64,000 bases of DNA, taken from positions 25,016 to 89,015 of the forward strand of contig NZ_JTLD01000021.1 of assembly GCF_000798815.1 (NCBI RefSeq), written 5' to 3'. This stretch comes from Alistipes sp. ZOR0009. Lineage in GTDB: Bacteria; Bacteroidota; Bacteroidia; Bacteroidales; ZOR0009. How positions within the stretch are numbered: position 1 is the stretch's first letter; each line of letters opens with the position of its first letter. The position numbers were made by a program, and so were the translations under genes. Under the pieces are notes generated by a model. The model made no database searches. It saw nothing but the letters and a program-made list of their open reading frames with translations, and was not told where the DNA came from. Positions 34,737-43,307 of the stretch are shown in pieces.

Positions 34737-37700
34737 ATGAGCATAGCTAACGACATCGTGCCTTCCTACCTTTTTGAGGTTGGTTGGGAGGTTTGCAACA
34801 AAATTGGGGGGATTCATACTGTAATAGCAACAAAAGCTCTCCAGATTTCGGAAGTATTACCAGGTCGGCATATCTGCATAGGGCCTGATGTTTATAAAGA
34901 TACAACAGACAATCCCGAGTTCTTAGAAGATAAGGAGCTTTTTAGAGGATGGCGAGAGCGACTTTTTCATGAGGGGTTGCGAATCCGTGTCGGTAGGTGG
35001 AATATTCCTGGGTATCCAATAGTCTTTTTGGTGGATACATCATCTTACATATCTAAAAAGGATGAGCTGCTAAAGTGGTACTGGGAACAGTTTAACCTAG
35101 ACTCATTGACTGGGCAGTGGGACTATATCGAGCCAGTTCTTTTTGGATTTTCGGCAGGACGTGTGATCGAAAGCTTCTATCACTATACCCTTACAGGCGA
35201 TAACAAGGTGGTTGCTCACTTTCATGAGTGGATGACAGGAACTGGGCTGCTTTACTTAAAGGCTCAAATGCCTTTGATATCTACAATCTTTACAACTCAC
35301 GCAACTGTGCTGGGGCGTTGTTTGGCTGGTGCTAGCATGCCTCTCTATGAAAGTATGCTCAGTGTTAATCCGGATCTTGCTGCTCGCGATCATAACGTTC
35401 AGGCAAAGCATTCTCTTGAAAAAACAGCGGCAAATGAGGCAGATGTTTTTACTACTGTAAGCAGCATCACGGCAAAGGAGTGTTCCCACTTTTTGAATAA
35501 AACGGTGGATTTAATTACCCCAAATGGGTTTGATTCTTCCATTGTACCAGGGGTGAACGATCTTAAGCTGAAAAGAATTGAGGCTCGAATTGCGATGTTA
35601 GAAGTCGCAGAGGCTCTGCTTGCTCGTCCAGTTGCTCAGGATTGCATTATATTGGGAACTTCTGGTCGATACGAGTTTAAAAATAAGGGATTAGATGTTT
35701 TTATCGATTCGCTAGGATTGCTAAATAAGGACGAGGAGCTAAAGAAGGAGGTGCTTGCGTTCTTTTTTGTTCCCGCAAATCAGCATGGCCCCAGAAAAGA
35801 TTTGGTAAAAAACTTACACGATAAGAATATTGCCGATGCCGTCACTTTACAGGATCCTTTTTTAACCCATTACTTGGTCGAGCCGAGCATCGATCCTGTT
35901 CTGAATAAAATTAGGCAGGCTGGATTGGGGAATGGAGAGTCGGATAAGGTGAAGGTGTTCTTTGTTCCCAGCTACTTAAACGGGAATGACGGTATCTTTA
36001 ATAAAAAGTATTACGAGCTACTGGTTGGTCTTGATGCAAGTGTTTTCGCCTCCTACTATGAGCCTTGGGGGTATACACCTCAGGAAAGTTTGGCTTTCCA
36101 TGTGCCTACATTTACCACCTCGCTAGCCGGGTTTGGTAATTGGATGGAGGTTCATGGCTATACAAACAAGGGGTTAGAGGTTATTCCTCGTACCGATAGC
36201 AACTACCCAGATGTTGTAGAGAACATTAAAAAGACCATTCTCAACTTTACAACGGTAGAGGTTAAACAGTTTGAGAAGCTGAGAGTGGAGGCCGGAACCC
36301 TAGCTGCTCAGACGCAATGGCGATCGTTTGTGAAGTACTATCAAAAGGCCTACTCACAAGCAATCAATAAGTCTTTTGGTAGAACTAATAGGCAAGTAGG
36401 TATGGATAAGAGCGACTTGATTTCGTTTATAGATAAAGCTCAAGAATTGAGCAAGCCTCGTTGGTCGAAAGTATTTGTTCAGAAGAATGTGCCTGAGCGG
36501 CTCAAGCCTCTTGAGGAGATTTCGAGAAACTACTGGTGGTCTTGGTCGTATGCTGCTCAAGATTTATACAAGGAGATTGATCCTGATCTTTGGGAAAGCT
36601 GCGGAAAGAATCCTGTTGACTTCTTGAACCAGCTAAGCTTCTTGAAGTACAGGGCGCTTGAAACCGATAGTGACTTTCTCTCTCGCCTGAACTCTGTTTA
36701 CTCCGATTTTAAGTCGTATATCGAAAAGAAAGAAAAGAATGGCTACAAGGTTGCCTACTTTAGCATGGAGTATGGTATCGATCGTTCCTTAAAAATCTAT
36801 TCGGGTGGATTGGGCGTGCTTGCTGGCGACTATTTGAAGGAAGCTAGCGATCAGAATGCTGGAATAGTTGCCGTAGGTTTGCTCTATCGGTATGGCTATT
36901 TTGCTCAGCAGCTATCCTCTACGGGTCAGCAAATATCGCTTCATGATGCCCAGGACTTTTCCAAGTTGGCCATTACTCAGGTAAAAGATTGCGATGGCTC
37001 TCCGTTAACTATATCGCTACCACTTCCTGGACGACGGCTATTTGCTCGGGTATGGCGGGCTGACGTTGGCCGTACAGAACTTTATTTGTTGGATTCGGAC
37101 TATGAGGCAAACCTTCCTGAAGATAGAACGATAACCCATCAGCTTTATGGTGGAGATTGGGAGAATAGGCTAAAGCAGGAGGTTTTACTGGGCATTGGAG
37201 GTATTCGTGCTTTAAAGAGAATGGGCATAAATCCGAATATTTACCATTGCAACGAAGGGCATGCGGCATTTATTGGTTTGGAGCGTATGGTAAACTACAT
37301 CGAAGATGAGAAGCTATCCTACGCCGAGGCTATAGAGGTTGTTCGTTCCTCTTCCATATTTACTACGCATACTCCTGTTCCTGCAGGGCACGATGCTTTC
37401 CCTGAAGAGATGTTACGTCCTTACTTAAGCTACCTTCCTGCTCGGTTGAAAATTTCGTGGGAGCAGCTCCTTCGTTTGGGTGATTTGAAGGCTAGCAATC
37501 CGGCTGAAAAGTTTTCGATGAGCATGCTTGCCGCCAACCTCTCTCAGGAGATTAACGGCGTTAGTATGCTGCATGGAGAGGTTAGCCGAGATATCTTTAA
37601 GAAGCTGTATAACGGCTATATGCCATCTGAACTGCATATTGGTTATGTAACAAATGGAGTGCACTATCCAACTTGGGCATCTAAGGAAATTGTACAGCTT

Positions 37701-38987
37701 ATCGAGAATGATGATGTTCCTAATGCGGCAGAAGCCATCGGAACTCCCGCATGGAAGGAGCGAATTGATAGCATAGACGATAGGCAGCTCTGGGAGACAA
37801 AGCACAAGCTCCGATCAAAGCTGATAGAGGTGGTTCGGCGTAGGCTCCTAGATCCAACGTATGCTAAGTACGACGATCCAAAGCAGGCCATGAGGGTAGA
37901 AGAGGGGCTTCGCGATGATATTCTTATAATTGGTTTTGCGCGTCGCTTTGCAACCTATAAGCGAGCTAGCCTTCTTTTTAGGGATATGGAACGCCTAAAG
38001 GCTATTGTTAGTAGTACAGACAGGCCTATTCTATTCCTATTTGCGGGTAAGGCACATCCAAACGATAAGCCAGGACAGGACTTGATAAAGTATATCGTGG
38101 AGATGTCTAAGCGGGAAGAGTTTGAAGGCAAGGTGATCTTCCTTCAAAATTACGATATGGAGTTGGCACGTAGCATGGTTCAGGGGGTTGACATTTGGCT
38201 TAACAACCCAATGCGCCCTATGGAGGCTTCGGGAACCAGCGGGCAAAAGGCAGTTATGAACGGAACGTTACATTTTAGCGTTCTAGATGGCTGGTGGGTC
38301 GAGGGTTACCAGCAAAATGCCGGATGGGCCTTGCCTCAGGAGCAGCTTTACGAAAATCAGGAGTATCAAGACCAGTTTGATGCCGAGACAATTTACTCGA
38401 TTATTGAGGATGATGTTCTTCCATCTTTTTACGAAAAGGGAAAAGATGGCGTGCCACATATCTGGATTGAGTACATCAAAAACTCGTTGAAGTATGTTGC
38501 ACCGCAGTTTACCACTAAGCGAATGCTGCACGACTATCAGAAGAAGTACTACAAGGTTCTGATTGGTAGAAATAAGGATATTGGTGAGAACAGCTACGAT
38601 ATGGCTCGCGAATATGCCGATTGGAAACGAAAGGTGCTGAGAAATTGGTCGAGCATAGGTTTGCTTTCCTTGAGCCAATTCCAGGCAGACAATGATGAGA
38701 TCATTTTAGGAAAGAAGTATAGCTCCTACGTGAAGCTCGATTTAAAGGAGCTCTCAACCGAAGATGTTGGTGTGGAGCTGGTGGTTGCTAAGATGCTCGA
38801 AGGGGATGCTGCTGAGATTCTCGTCAAAAAGGAGTACGACTTGGTGGAGACCGAAGGGCCGATTGCCACCTACAAGGTTGATTTGATCCCGATTACCCCA
38901 GGTATTTATGAGGTAGGCGTAAGGGTGTTTGCAAAATGTAAGTACATGCCGCATAGGCAAGATTTTTGCCTAGTTCGGTGGTTGTAG
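34737..38987 (+). CDS. Glycogen synthase (GT3-like) / alpha-glucan phosphorylase (GT35) fusion
   Basis: One 1416-residue chain with two enzymes. Residues 1 to about 550 resemble the eukaryote-type GT3 glycogen synthase (FEVGWEVCNKIGGIHTV near 16, HFHEWMTGTGL, FTTHATVLGRCL, ITPNGFD, YYEPWGYTPQESLAF). From about 585 on it is an alpha-glucan phosphorylase: NYWWSWSYAAQDLY, YFSMEYGIDRSLKIYSGGLGVLAGD, YHCNEGHAAF, TTHTPVPAGHD, and the PLP-binding lysine K1171 in EASGTSGQKAVMNG. Both halves look complete. The synthase adds glucose from a nucleotide sugar and the phosphorylase removes it as glucose-1-phosphate. Such fusions occur in database names for Bacteroidota; I do not know of biochemistry on them. 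It is the last gene of the operon, with a strong terminator. Confidence 0.92.
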   Translation: MSIANDIVPSYLFEVGWEVCNKIGGIHTVIATKALQISEVLPGRHICIGPDVYKDTTDNPEFLEDKELFRGWRERLFHEGLRIRVGRWNIPGYPIVFLVDTSSYISKKDELLKWYWEQFNLDSLTGQWDYIEPVLFGFSAGRVIESFYHYTLTGDNKVVAHFHEWMTGTGLLYLKAQMPLISTIFTTHATVLGRCLAGASMPLYESMLSVNPDLAARDHNVQAKHSLEKTAANEADVFTTVSSITAKECSHFLNKTVDLITPNGFDSSIVPGVNDLKLKRIEARIAMLEVAEALLARPVAQDCIILGTSGRYEFKNKGLDVFIDSLGLLNKDEELKKEVLAFFFVPANQHGPRKDLVKNLHDKNIADAVTLQDPFLTHYLVEPSIDPVLNKIRQAGLGNGESDKVKVFFVPSYLNGNDGIFNKKYYELLVGLDASVFASYYEPWGYTPQESLAFHVPTFTTSLAGFGNWMEVHGYTNKGLEVIPRTDSNYPDVVENIKKTILNFTTVEVKQFEKLRVEAGTLAAQTQWRSFVKYYQKAYSQAINKSFGRTNRQVGMDKSDLISFIDKAQELSKPRWSKVFVQKNVPERLKPLEEISRNYWWSWSYAAQDLYKEIDPDLWESCGKNPVDFLNQLSFLKYRALETDSDFLSRLNSVYSDFKSYIEKKEKNGYKVAYFSMEYGIDRSLKIYSGGLGVLAGDYLKEASDQNAGIVAVGLLYRYGYFAQQLSSTGQQISLHDAQDFSKLAITQVKDCDGSPLTISLPLPGRRLFARVWRADVGRTELYLLDSDYEANLPEDRTITHQLYGGDWENRLKQEVLLGIGGIRALKRMGINPNIYHCNEGHAAFIGLERMVNYIEDEKLSYAEAIEVVRSSSIFTTHTPVPAGHDAFPEEMLRPYLSYLPARLKISWEQLLRLGDLKASNPAEKFSMSMLAANLSQEINGVSMLHGEVSRDIFKKLYNGYMPSELHIGYVTNGVHYPTWASKEIVQLIENDDVPNAAEAIGTPAWKERIDSIDDRQLWETKHKLRSKLIEVVRRRLLDPTYAKYDDPKQAMRVEEGLRDDILIIGFARRFATYKRASLLFRDMERLKAIVSSTDRPILFLFAGKAHPNDKPGQDLIKYIVEMSKREEFEGKVIFLQNYDMELARSMVQGVDIWLNNPMRPMEASGTSGQKAVMNGTLHFSVLDGWWVEGYQQNAGWALPQEQLYENQEYQDQFDAETIYSIIEDDVLPSFYEKGKDGVPHIWIEYIKNSLKYVAPQFTTKRMLHDYQKKYYKVLIGRNKDIGENSYDMAREYADWKRKVLRNWSSIGLLSLSQFQADNDEIILGKKYSSYVKLDLKELSTEDVGVELVVAKMLEGDAAEILVKKEYDLVETEGPIATYKVDLIPITPGIYEVGVRVFAKCKYMPHRQDFCLVRWL

Positions 38988-38990
38988 ATA

Positions 38991-39026
38991 AAAAAAGAGG
39001 GAGACCATTTGGTCTCCCTCTTTTTT
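38991..39026. terminator. Strong bidirectional terminator
   Basis: A perfect 16-bp stem: A6-GAGGGAGACC (38991-39006) and GGTCTCCCTC-T6 (39011-39026), loop ATTT, between the glucan operon and a convergent gene. Confidence 0.92.
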
Positions 39027-39639
39027 ATAGTAAAGGTTTCTTTGTGTTCGCCTTTTTTACTTCATTTTTCATCTTGCTCTCATTCTCAAGAGGCGAAGTG
39101 CCGTACACCTCGCACTCCATGTAGTATTTCGGAACTTCTCCGTACCCTCCAAGCTCCTTCTTCTCTTTTACCAGCAGGTACATCCCTCCGTTGGCGGCCG
39201 CTTTTTTCTTGGCCATAACCTCGGCGCTCGATTTGGCTCCCAGAGCCGTAGTAACGTTGGATGAAGATTTTCCGATGATGATAGCTCTTAGGTACATGCC
39301 ATCAACATCCGACTGCTTGTCTGTTACAATAATCGAACGCCAGTCTGTTGCCGACACGTTCGAGAAAACAGGCTTGTTGTACACCTCCACCTTGCCAGAG
39401 GCATAGACAATACGCTGCACCATCTTTCTAACAATTTCGCGCTCCACATTGTTGGAGTCTGGTAGCGTGTAGAATACTTTTGAGGAGGAAACGCTGGTTA
39501 CCGAGGTAAGTAGCGTATCGCGTGTAAGGGTAAATATGGTATCCTTCGGATGTTTCGCTGGTAGATTACCTTGACCAAAGCTAAGGTTAGAAAGGGTAAT
39601 GCCTAGTAAAAATAGAAGGGGGCTGAAGATTCTTGCCAT
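39025..39639 (-). CDS. Secreted protein of unknown function
   Basis: 204 residues with a signal peptide (MARIFSPLLFLLGITLSNLSFGQ). The mature part is mixed: strands around TIFTLTRDTLLTSV, a KVEVYNKPVF segment, a Lys/Ala-rich helix (GAKSSAEVMAKKKAAANGG) and a basic tail ending KKANTKKPLL. It is probably periplasmic or on the outer membrane. I do not recognise the family. It is a single gene convergent with the glucan operon. Confidence 0.7.
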   Translation of the reverse strand: MARIFSPLLFLLGITLSNLSFGQGNLPAKHPKDTIFTLTRDTLLTSVTSVSSSKVFYTLPDSNNVEREIVRKMVQRIVYASGKVEVYNKPVFSNVSATDWRSIIVTDKQSDVDGMYLRAIIIGKSSSNVTTALGAKSSAEVMAKKKAAANGGMYLLVKEKKELGGYGEVPKYYMECEVYGTSPLENESKMKNEVKKANTKKPLL

Positions 39640-39986
39640 AACATTAGTTTATTCCCGTGACTAAATAAGTACTCCACGCTGCATGCGGGCGTTGAAGATT
39701 GGCAAAAATAGCAATAATTGTGCACGAGCCCACATAATTAACATATCTCCTCTCATTTATTGAGGCAGGCACCGTCGCTATGACGAAATAAAAGAATTGA
39801 CACATTTTACCACACATCCCTAAGTGGTTAGTGATCAAAAAATAAATTGTCAAAATAGAGGGGAAGTGTAGTGCTCTGCAAGAGGTTTTATTTGAGCTCT
39901 ATTCCTTTTTGTCCGAATTATTCCGAAAAATGATGTAAAATTGTAGCGGGTTCAAAGGCTTGAGCTATTTTTGATGACACGAGAAG
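39640..39986. other. Gene-free divergent region upstream of plsC
   Basis: No convincing gene is present; a 69-codon frame on the minus strand has no features. It holds the plsC promoter near its right end and presumably that of the secreted protein at the left. Confidence 0.5.
39966..39973 (+). promoter_or_regulatory. -7 promoter element of plsC
   Basis: TATTTTTG is an exact TAnnTTTG match 13 bases before the plsC ATG, with ATTG at 39940-39943 at a slightly long spacing of 22. Confidence 0.5.
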
Positions 39987-40730
39987 ATGGAAACAGTAGT
40001 TGTTGTAATTTACCTAATCGCTTATATCGCATTATCTTGTATTTTGTTCATCCCTGCTTTGATCGTATGGCTTATCAATTTGCCGTTCGACAGGGAGGTT
40101 CGTTGGCTTAACAGCTACCGCTTTTGGTGGGGGCGGCTGTACTTTAACATAAGCCCCGGCTGGACCGTAAGCGCCGAAGGTATGGAGAACATAGACGCTA
40201 CCAAGCAGTACATCGTGGTGATGAACCACCAATCGGCCCTAGACATTCCATTTTCAACCTTTATTCGATCGCAGTTTAACTGGGTGTCGAAGTTCGAGGT
40301 GCTATACATTCCTGTTATTGGATGGCTTATGTGGATGTGCCGAGACATTCCTATCAAGCGCGGAACCACCAAGAGCACCCGCATGATGATGCACGCCATA
40401 TCGGAAAAAATAGCCAACGGGAAGTCGGTACTCCTTTACCCAGAGGGAACCAGAACCCGAGATGGAAAGGTAAAGCACTTTAAGGAGGGAGCCTTTGTGG
40501 TAGCCAAGAGCAACAAGGTGGGAATACTGCCGGTAGTTATAGAGGGTACCTTTGATGCGATGCCCCGCGGTAAGTTCGGGTTTAAGCTCTCCCAAGAGTT
40601 TAGAATGAAGGTGCTTCCGGAGGTTAGCTTCGAATCAATCAAAGACCTAACACCGCGCCAGGTGGCCGAGCAGCTCGAGGTGATGATGCGAACCGTGCAT
40701 CAGGAGATGGCCCCCGAAAAGTACAAGTAG
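39987..40730 (+). CDS. plsC: 1-acyl-sn-glycerol-3-phosphate acyltransferase
   Basis: Adds the second acyl chain in phosphatidic acid synthesis at the inner membrane. 247 residues with an N-terminal hydrophobic helix (VVVVIYLIAYIALSCILFIPALIVW). The acyltransferase motif HX4D is in VVMNHQSALDIPF near residue 76, with IPIKRGT and YPEGTRTRDGKVKHFKEGAF following. The GC-ending codons are visibly more frequent than in the genes to the left. A hairpin at 40748-40779 follows. Confidence 0.94.
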   Translation: METVVVVIYLIAYIALSCILFIPALIVWLINLPFDREVRWLNSYRFWWGRLYFNISPGWTVSAEGMENIDATKQYIVVMNHQSALDIPFSTFIRSQFNWVSKFEVLYIPVIGWLMWMCRDIPIKRGTTKSTRMMMHAISEKIANGKSVLLYPEGTRTRDGKVKHFKEGAFVVAKSNKVGILPVVIEGTFDAMPRGKFGFKLSQEFRMKVLPEVSFESIKDLTPRQVAEQLEVMMRTVHQEMAPEKYK

Positions 40731-40747
40731 CATGTAATTTACGTCTT

Positions 40748-40779
40748 ATCCCCGGCCATGCTTTTGGCCGTGTGGGGAT
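40748..40779 (+). terminator. Hairpin between plsC and the DUF1904 gene
   Basis: Outer arms ATCCCC/GGGGAT and inner GGCC/GGCC give an interrupted stem 17 bases after the plsC stop. The T-run is missing, so this may be a weak terminator or a leader structure of the next gene. Confidence 0.4.
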
Positions 40780-40804
40780 ATGCTTTATAAAAATAGAACA
40801 GAAG

Positions 40805-41131
40805 ATGCCTTTGCTCAGATTTAAATCGGTTGACCAAGATAAGTTGGTTGCCATTAGCACCAAGCTGGTGGACGAGTTGGTTGAAATAGTTGGCTCTCCT
40901 CGCGATTACTTCAGCTTGGAGCATATCCCTTCGACCTTTATTATGGACGGACGAATTGTAAAAACCAACCCAATTGTGGAGGTCGCTTGGTTTGCCCGTA
41001 CGCAGGAAATGCAGGATAAGGTGGCGCAATGCATAACCAACCACCTTATAAAGGCGGGGTATCTTACCGTTGATGTCTACTTCGTGAAGCTAAAGCGCGA
41101 GCGATACTACGAGAACGGAGAGCATTTTTAA
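40805..41131 (+). CDS. DUF1904 family protein
   Basis: A 108-residue cytosolic protein. MPLLRFKSVDQDKLVAISTKLVDELVEIVG, then SPRDYFSLEHIPSTFIMDG, VEVAWFARTQEMQDKVA and the tail DVDVYFVKL...YYENGEHF match the DUF1904 family as I remember it, which has a tautomerase-like fold. Catalytic function is not established. ATG 40805 is used because the MP... N-terminus is that of the family; 40772 would start within the hairpin. Confidence 0.8.
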   Translation: MPLLRFKSVDQDKLVAISTKLVDELVEIVGSPRDYFSLEHIPSTFIMDGRIVKTNPIVEVAWFARTQEMQDKVAQCITNHLIKAGYLTVDVYFVKLKRERYYENGEHF

Positions 41132-41300
41132 CATTCGAGGCATATGTCTAAAGGCTTGCCATATCGTCTATGAAGGTGGATGTGGCAAGCCTTTTGCTTC
41201 TAGGCCCTCCATTTTAATAATGCTTTAAATCTGTTGGGGTTGAGGCGGTACGTTAATAACTTGTTGATAATTTGTATTAACGAGCCACGCTATTTTCTCC

Positions 41301-41308
41301 TATATTTG
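41301..41308 (+). promoter_or_regulatory. -7 promoter element of parE-parC
   Basis: TATATTTG matches TAnnTTTG exactly, 23 bases before the ATG. The nearest TTTG (41271-41274) is 26 bases upstream, a little too far. Confidence 0.55.
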
Positions 41309-41331
41309 CAATAGCAATCTATATAGCCAAT

Positions 41332-43272
41332 ATGACTGTAAACTATTCTGAAGATAGTATTCAGACACTCGACTGGAAAGAGCACATCCGTCGTCGTCCT
41401 GGTATGTACATCGGTAAGTTGGGCGATGGCTCTTCTCCCGATGACGGTATTTACATCCTGCTAAAAGAAGTGCTGGACAACTCCATTGACGAGTTTGCCA
41501 TGGGCTTCGGAAAGAAGATCTCTATTAAGATTGACGATAAGACCGTGTCGGTACGCGACTATGGGCGTGGTATTCCGTTGGGCAAGCTGGCCGACGTTGC
41601 CTCTAAGATGAACACTGGAGCAAAGTATGACTCTAAGGCATTCGTAAAGTCGGTAGGGTTAAACGGGGTTGGTATAAAGGCGGTTAACGCCCTTTCTATC
41701 GACTTTCAGATTCAGGCCTTTCGTGATGGGCAAACTCGTAAGATCGTCTTTTCCAAAGGGGAGGTTATTTCAGACACCAATACGGTGGCCGATGAGAATG
41801 GCTTCTCCAACGGTACAGCCGTAAGCTATACGGCCGACGAGACGGTGTTTGGTAAGTACATCTTCAACTACGATTTCGTAGAGGCGATGATTAAGAACTA
41901 CATCTACCTGAACACCGGCTTAACCATCGAATTTAACGGCACCAACTATACCTCGAAGAATGGTCTGCTCGACCTGCTAACCGATAACATCTCGGACGAG
42001 CCACTTTACGCGCCAATCCACCTAAAAGGGGAGGATTTCGAGATGGCCATTACCCACGGCACCTCGTACGGCGAAGACTATTACACCTTTGTGAATGGGC
42101 AGCACACCACGCAGGGGGGAACGCACCTTGTTGCCTTTAAGGAGGCTTACGTTAAGACTATTCGCGAGTACTATAAGAAAGATTTTGATGCCAGCGATAT
42201 CCGTAACTCCATTGTCGCGGCCATTAGCATCCGCGTGATAGAGCCGGTATTCGAGTCGCAGACAAAAACCAAGCTGGGCTCTAAGGATATTGGTCCCGAT
42301 GGCCCATCGGTACGTAACTTTGTTGTCGACTTTGTTAAGGAAAAGCTGGATAACTACCTGCATAAAAATCCAGAGGCTTCCGAGGCGCTGCTAAAGAAGA
42401 TTCTGGAGAGTGAGAAGGACCGCAAGGCCATCTCTGGCATTCAGAAGCTGGCAAAGGAGCGCGCTAAGAAGGCCAACCTCCATAACCGAAAGCTGCGCGA
42501 CTGCCGTTTGCACAATGGAGATAAGAATCCTCGTGCCGAAGAGAGTACGCTCTTTATCACCGAGGGTGACTCGGCGAGCGGTTCTATCACCAAAAGCCGC
42601 GACGTGAATACCCAGGCTGTGTTTAGCCTAAAGGGTAAGCCCCTAAACTGCTACGGACTTACCAAAAAGATTGTTTACGAAAACGAGGAGTTTAACCTGC
42701 TTCAGGCAGCCCTAAATATTGAGGAGGATATCGATAACGTTCGCTACAACAAGGTGGTTATCGCTACCGATGCCGACGTGGACGGGATGCACATCCGCCT
42801 GCTGCTTATTTCCTTCTTCCTGCAGTTTTTCCCCGATCTTATTCGTCGTGGGCACCTCTTCATTCTGCAAACACCCCTTTTCCGTGTGCGCAACAAGAAG
42901 CAAACCTTCTACTGCTACAATGAGGAGGAGAAGCTAGAGGCCATTGCTAAGCTGGGTGCCAACCCTGAGATCACCCGATTTAAGGGGCTTGGTGAAATCT
43001 CCCCCGACGAGTTCCGCAACTTTATCGGGGAAGATATCCGCCTAGACCCCGTGCGCCTTACCAAGGAAGATTCGGTACACGACCTGCTTCAGTTCTATAT
43101 GGGGAAAAATACCCCCGAGCGCCAGGAGTTTATCATCGGCAACCTGAGGGTTGAGGAGGATGTGGTCGAAGATCTCGAAAAGATGGTTGAAGTGGCCGAC
43201 GTGCTCGACGAAATTGAGCTGCTGGCCGAAAATATCGAAGAGATGACGCAGCGCCAAACGGCCAACGAATAG
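41332..43272 (+). CDS. parE: DNA topoisomerase IV subunit B
   Basis: The ATPase subunit of a type IIA topoisomerase that decatenates replicated chromosomes. 646 residues. GHKL motifs: [41 protein letters not shown]. The TOPRIM domain follows with [17 protein letters not shown] near 405 and [17 protein letters not shown] near 480, and the tail [14 protein letters not shown]. The short linker and the pairing with an A subunit that lacks the gyrase GyrA-box favour topoisomerase IV over gyrase. It is followed 35 bp later by parC. Confidence 0.93.
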   Translation: MTVNYSEDSIQTLDWKEHIRRRPGMYIGKLGDGSSPDDGIYILLKEVLDNSIDEFAMGFGKKISIKIDDKTVSVRDYGRGIPLGKLADVASKMNTGAKYDSKAFVKSVGLNGVGIKAVNALSIDFQIQAFRDGQTRKIVFSKGEVISDTNTVADENGFSNGTAVSYTADETVFGKYIFNYDFVEAMIKNYIYLNTGLTIEFNGTNYTSKNGLLDLLTDNISDEPLYAPIHLKGEDFEMAITHGTSYGEDYYTFVNGQHTTQGGTHLVAFKEAYVKTIREYYKKDFDASDIRNSIVAAISIRVIEPVFESQTKTKLGSKDIGPDGPSVRNFVVDFVKEKLDNYLHKNPEASEALLKKILESEKDRKAISGIQKLAKERAKKANLHNRKLRDCRLHNGDKNPRAEESTLFITEGDSASGSITKSRDVNTQAVFSLKGKPLNCYGLTKKIVYENEEFNLLQAALNIEEDIDNVRYNKVVIATDADVDGMHIRLLLISFFLQFFPDLIRRGHLFILQTPLFRVRNKKQTFYCYNEEEKLEAIAKLGANPEITRFKGLGEISPDEFRNFIGEDIRLDPVRLTKEDSVHDLLQFYMGKNTPERQEFIIGNLRVEEDVVEDLEKMVEVADVLDEIELLAENIEEMTQRQTANE

Positions 43273-43307
43273 ATATAGACAAAAATGACTACAGAATAGC
43301 TACATAG

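Noticed and set aside
39644..39853. 69-codon minus-strand frame in the plsC upstream region
   Set aside because: No signal peptide, domain, promoter or codon pattern; likely chance.
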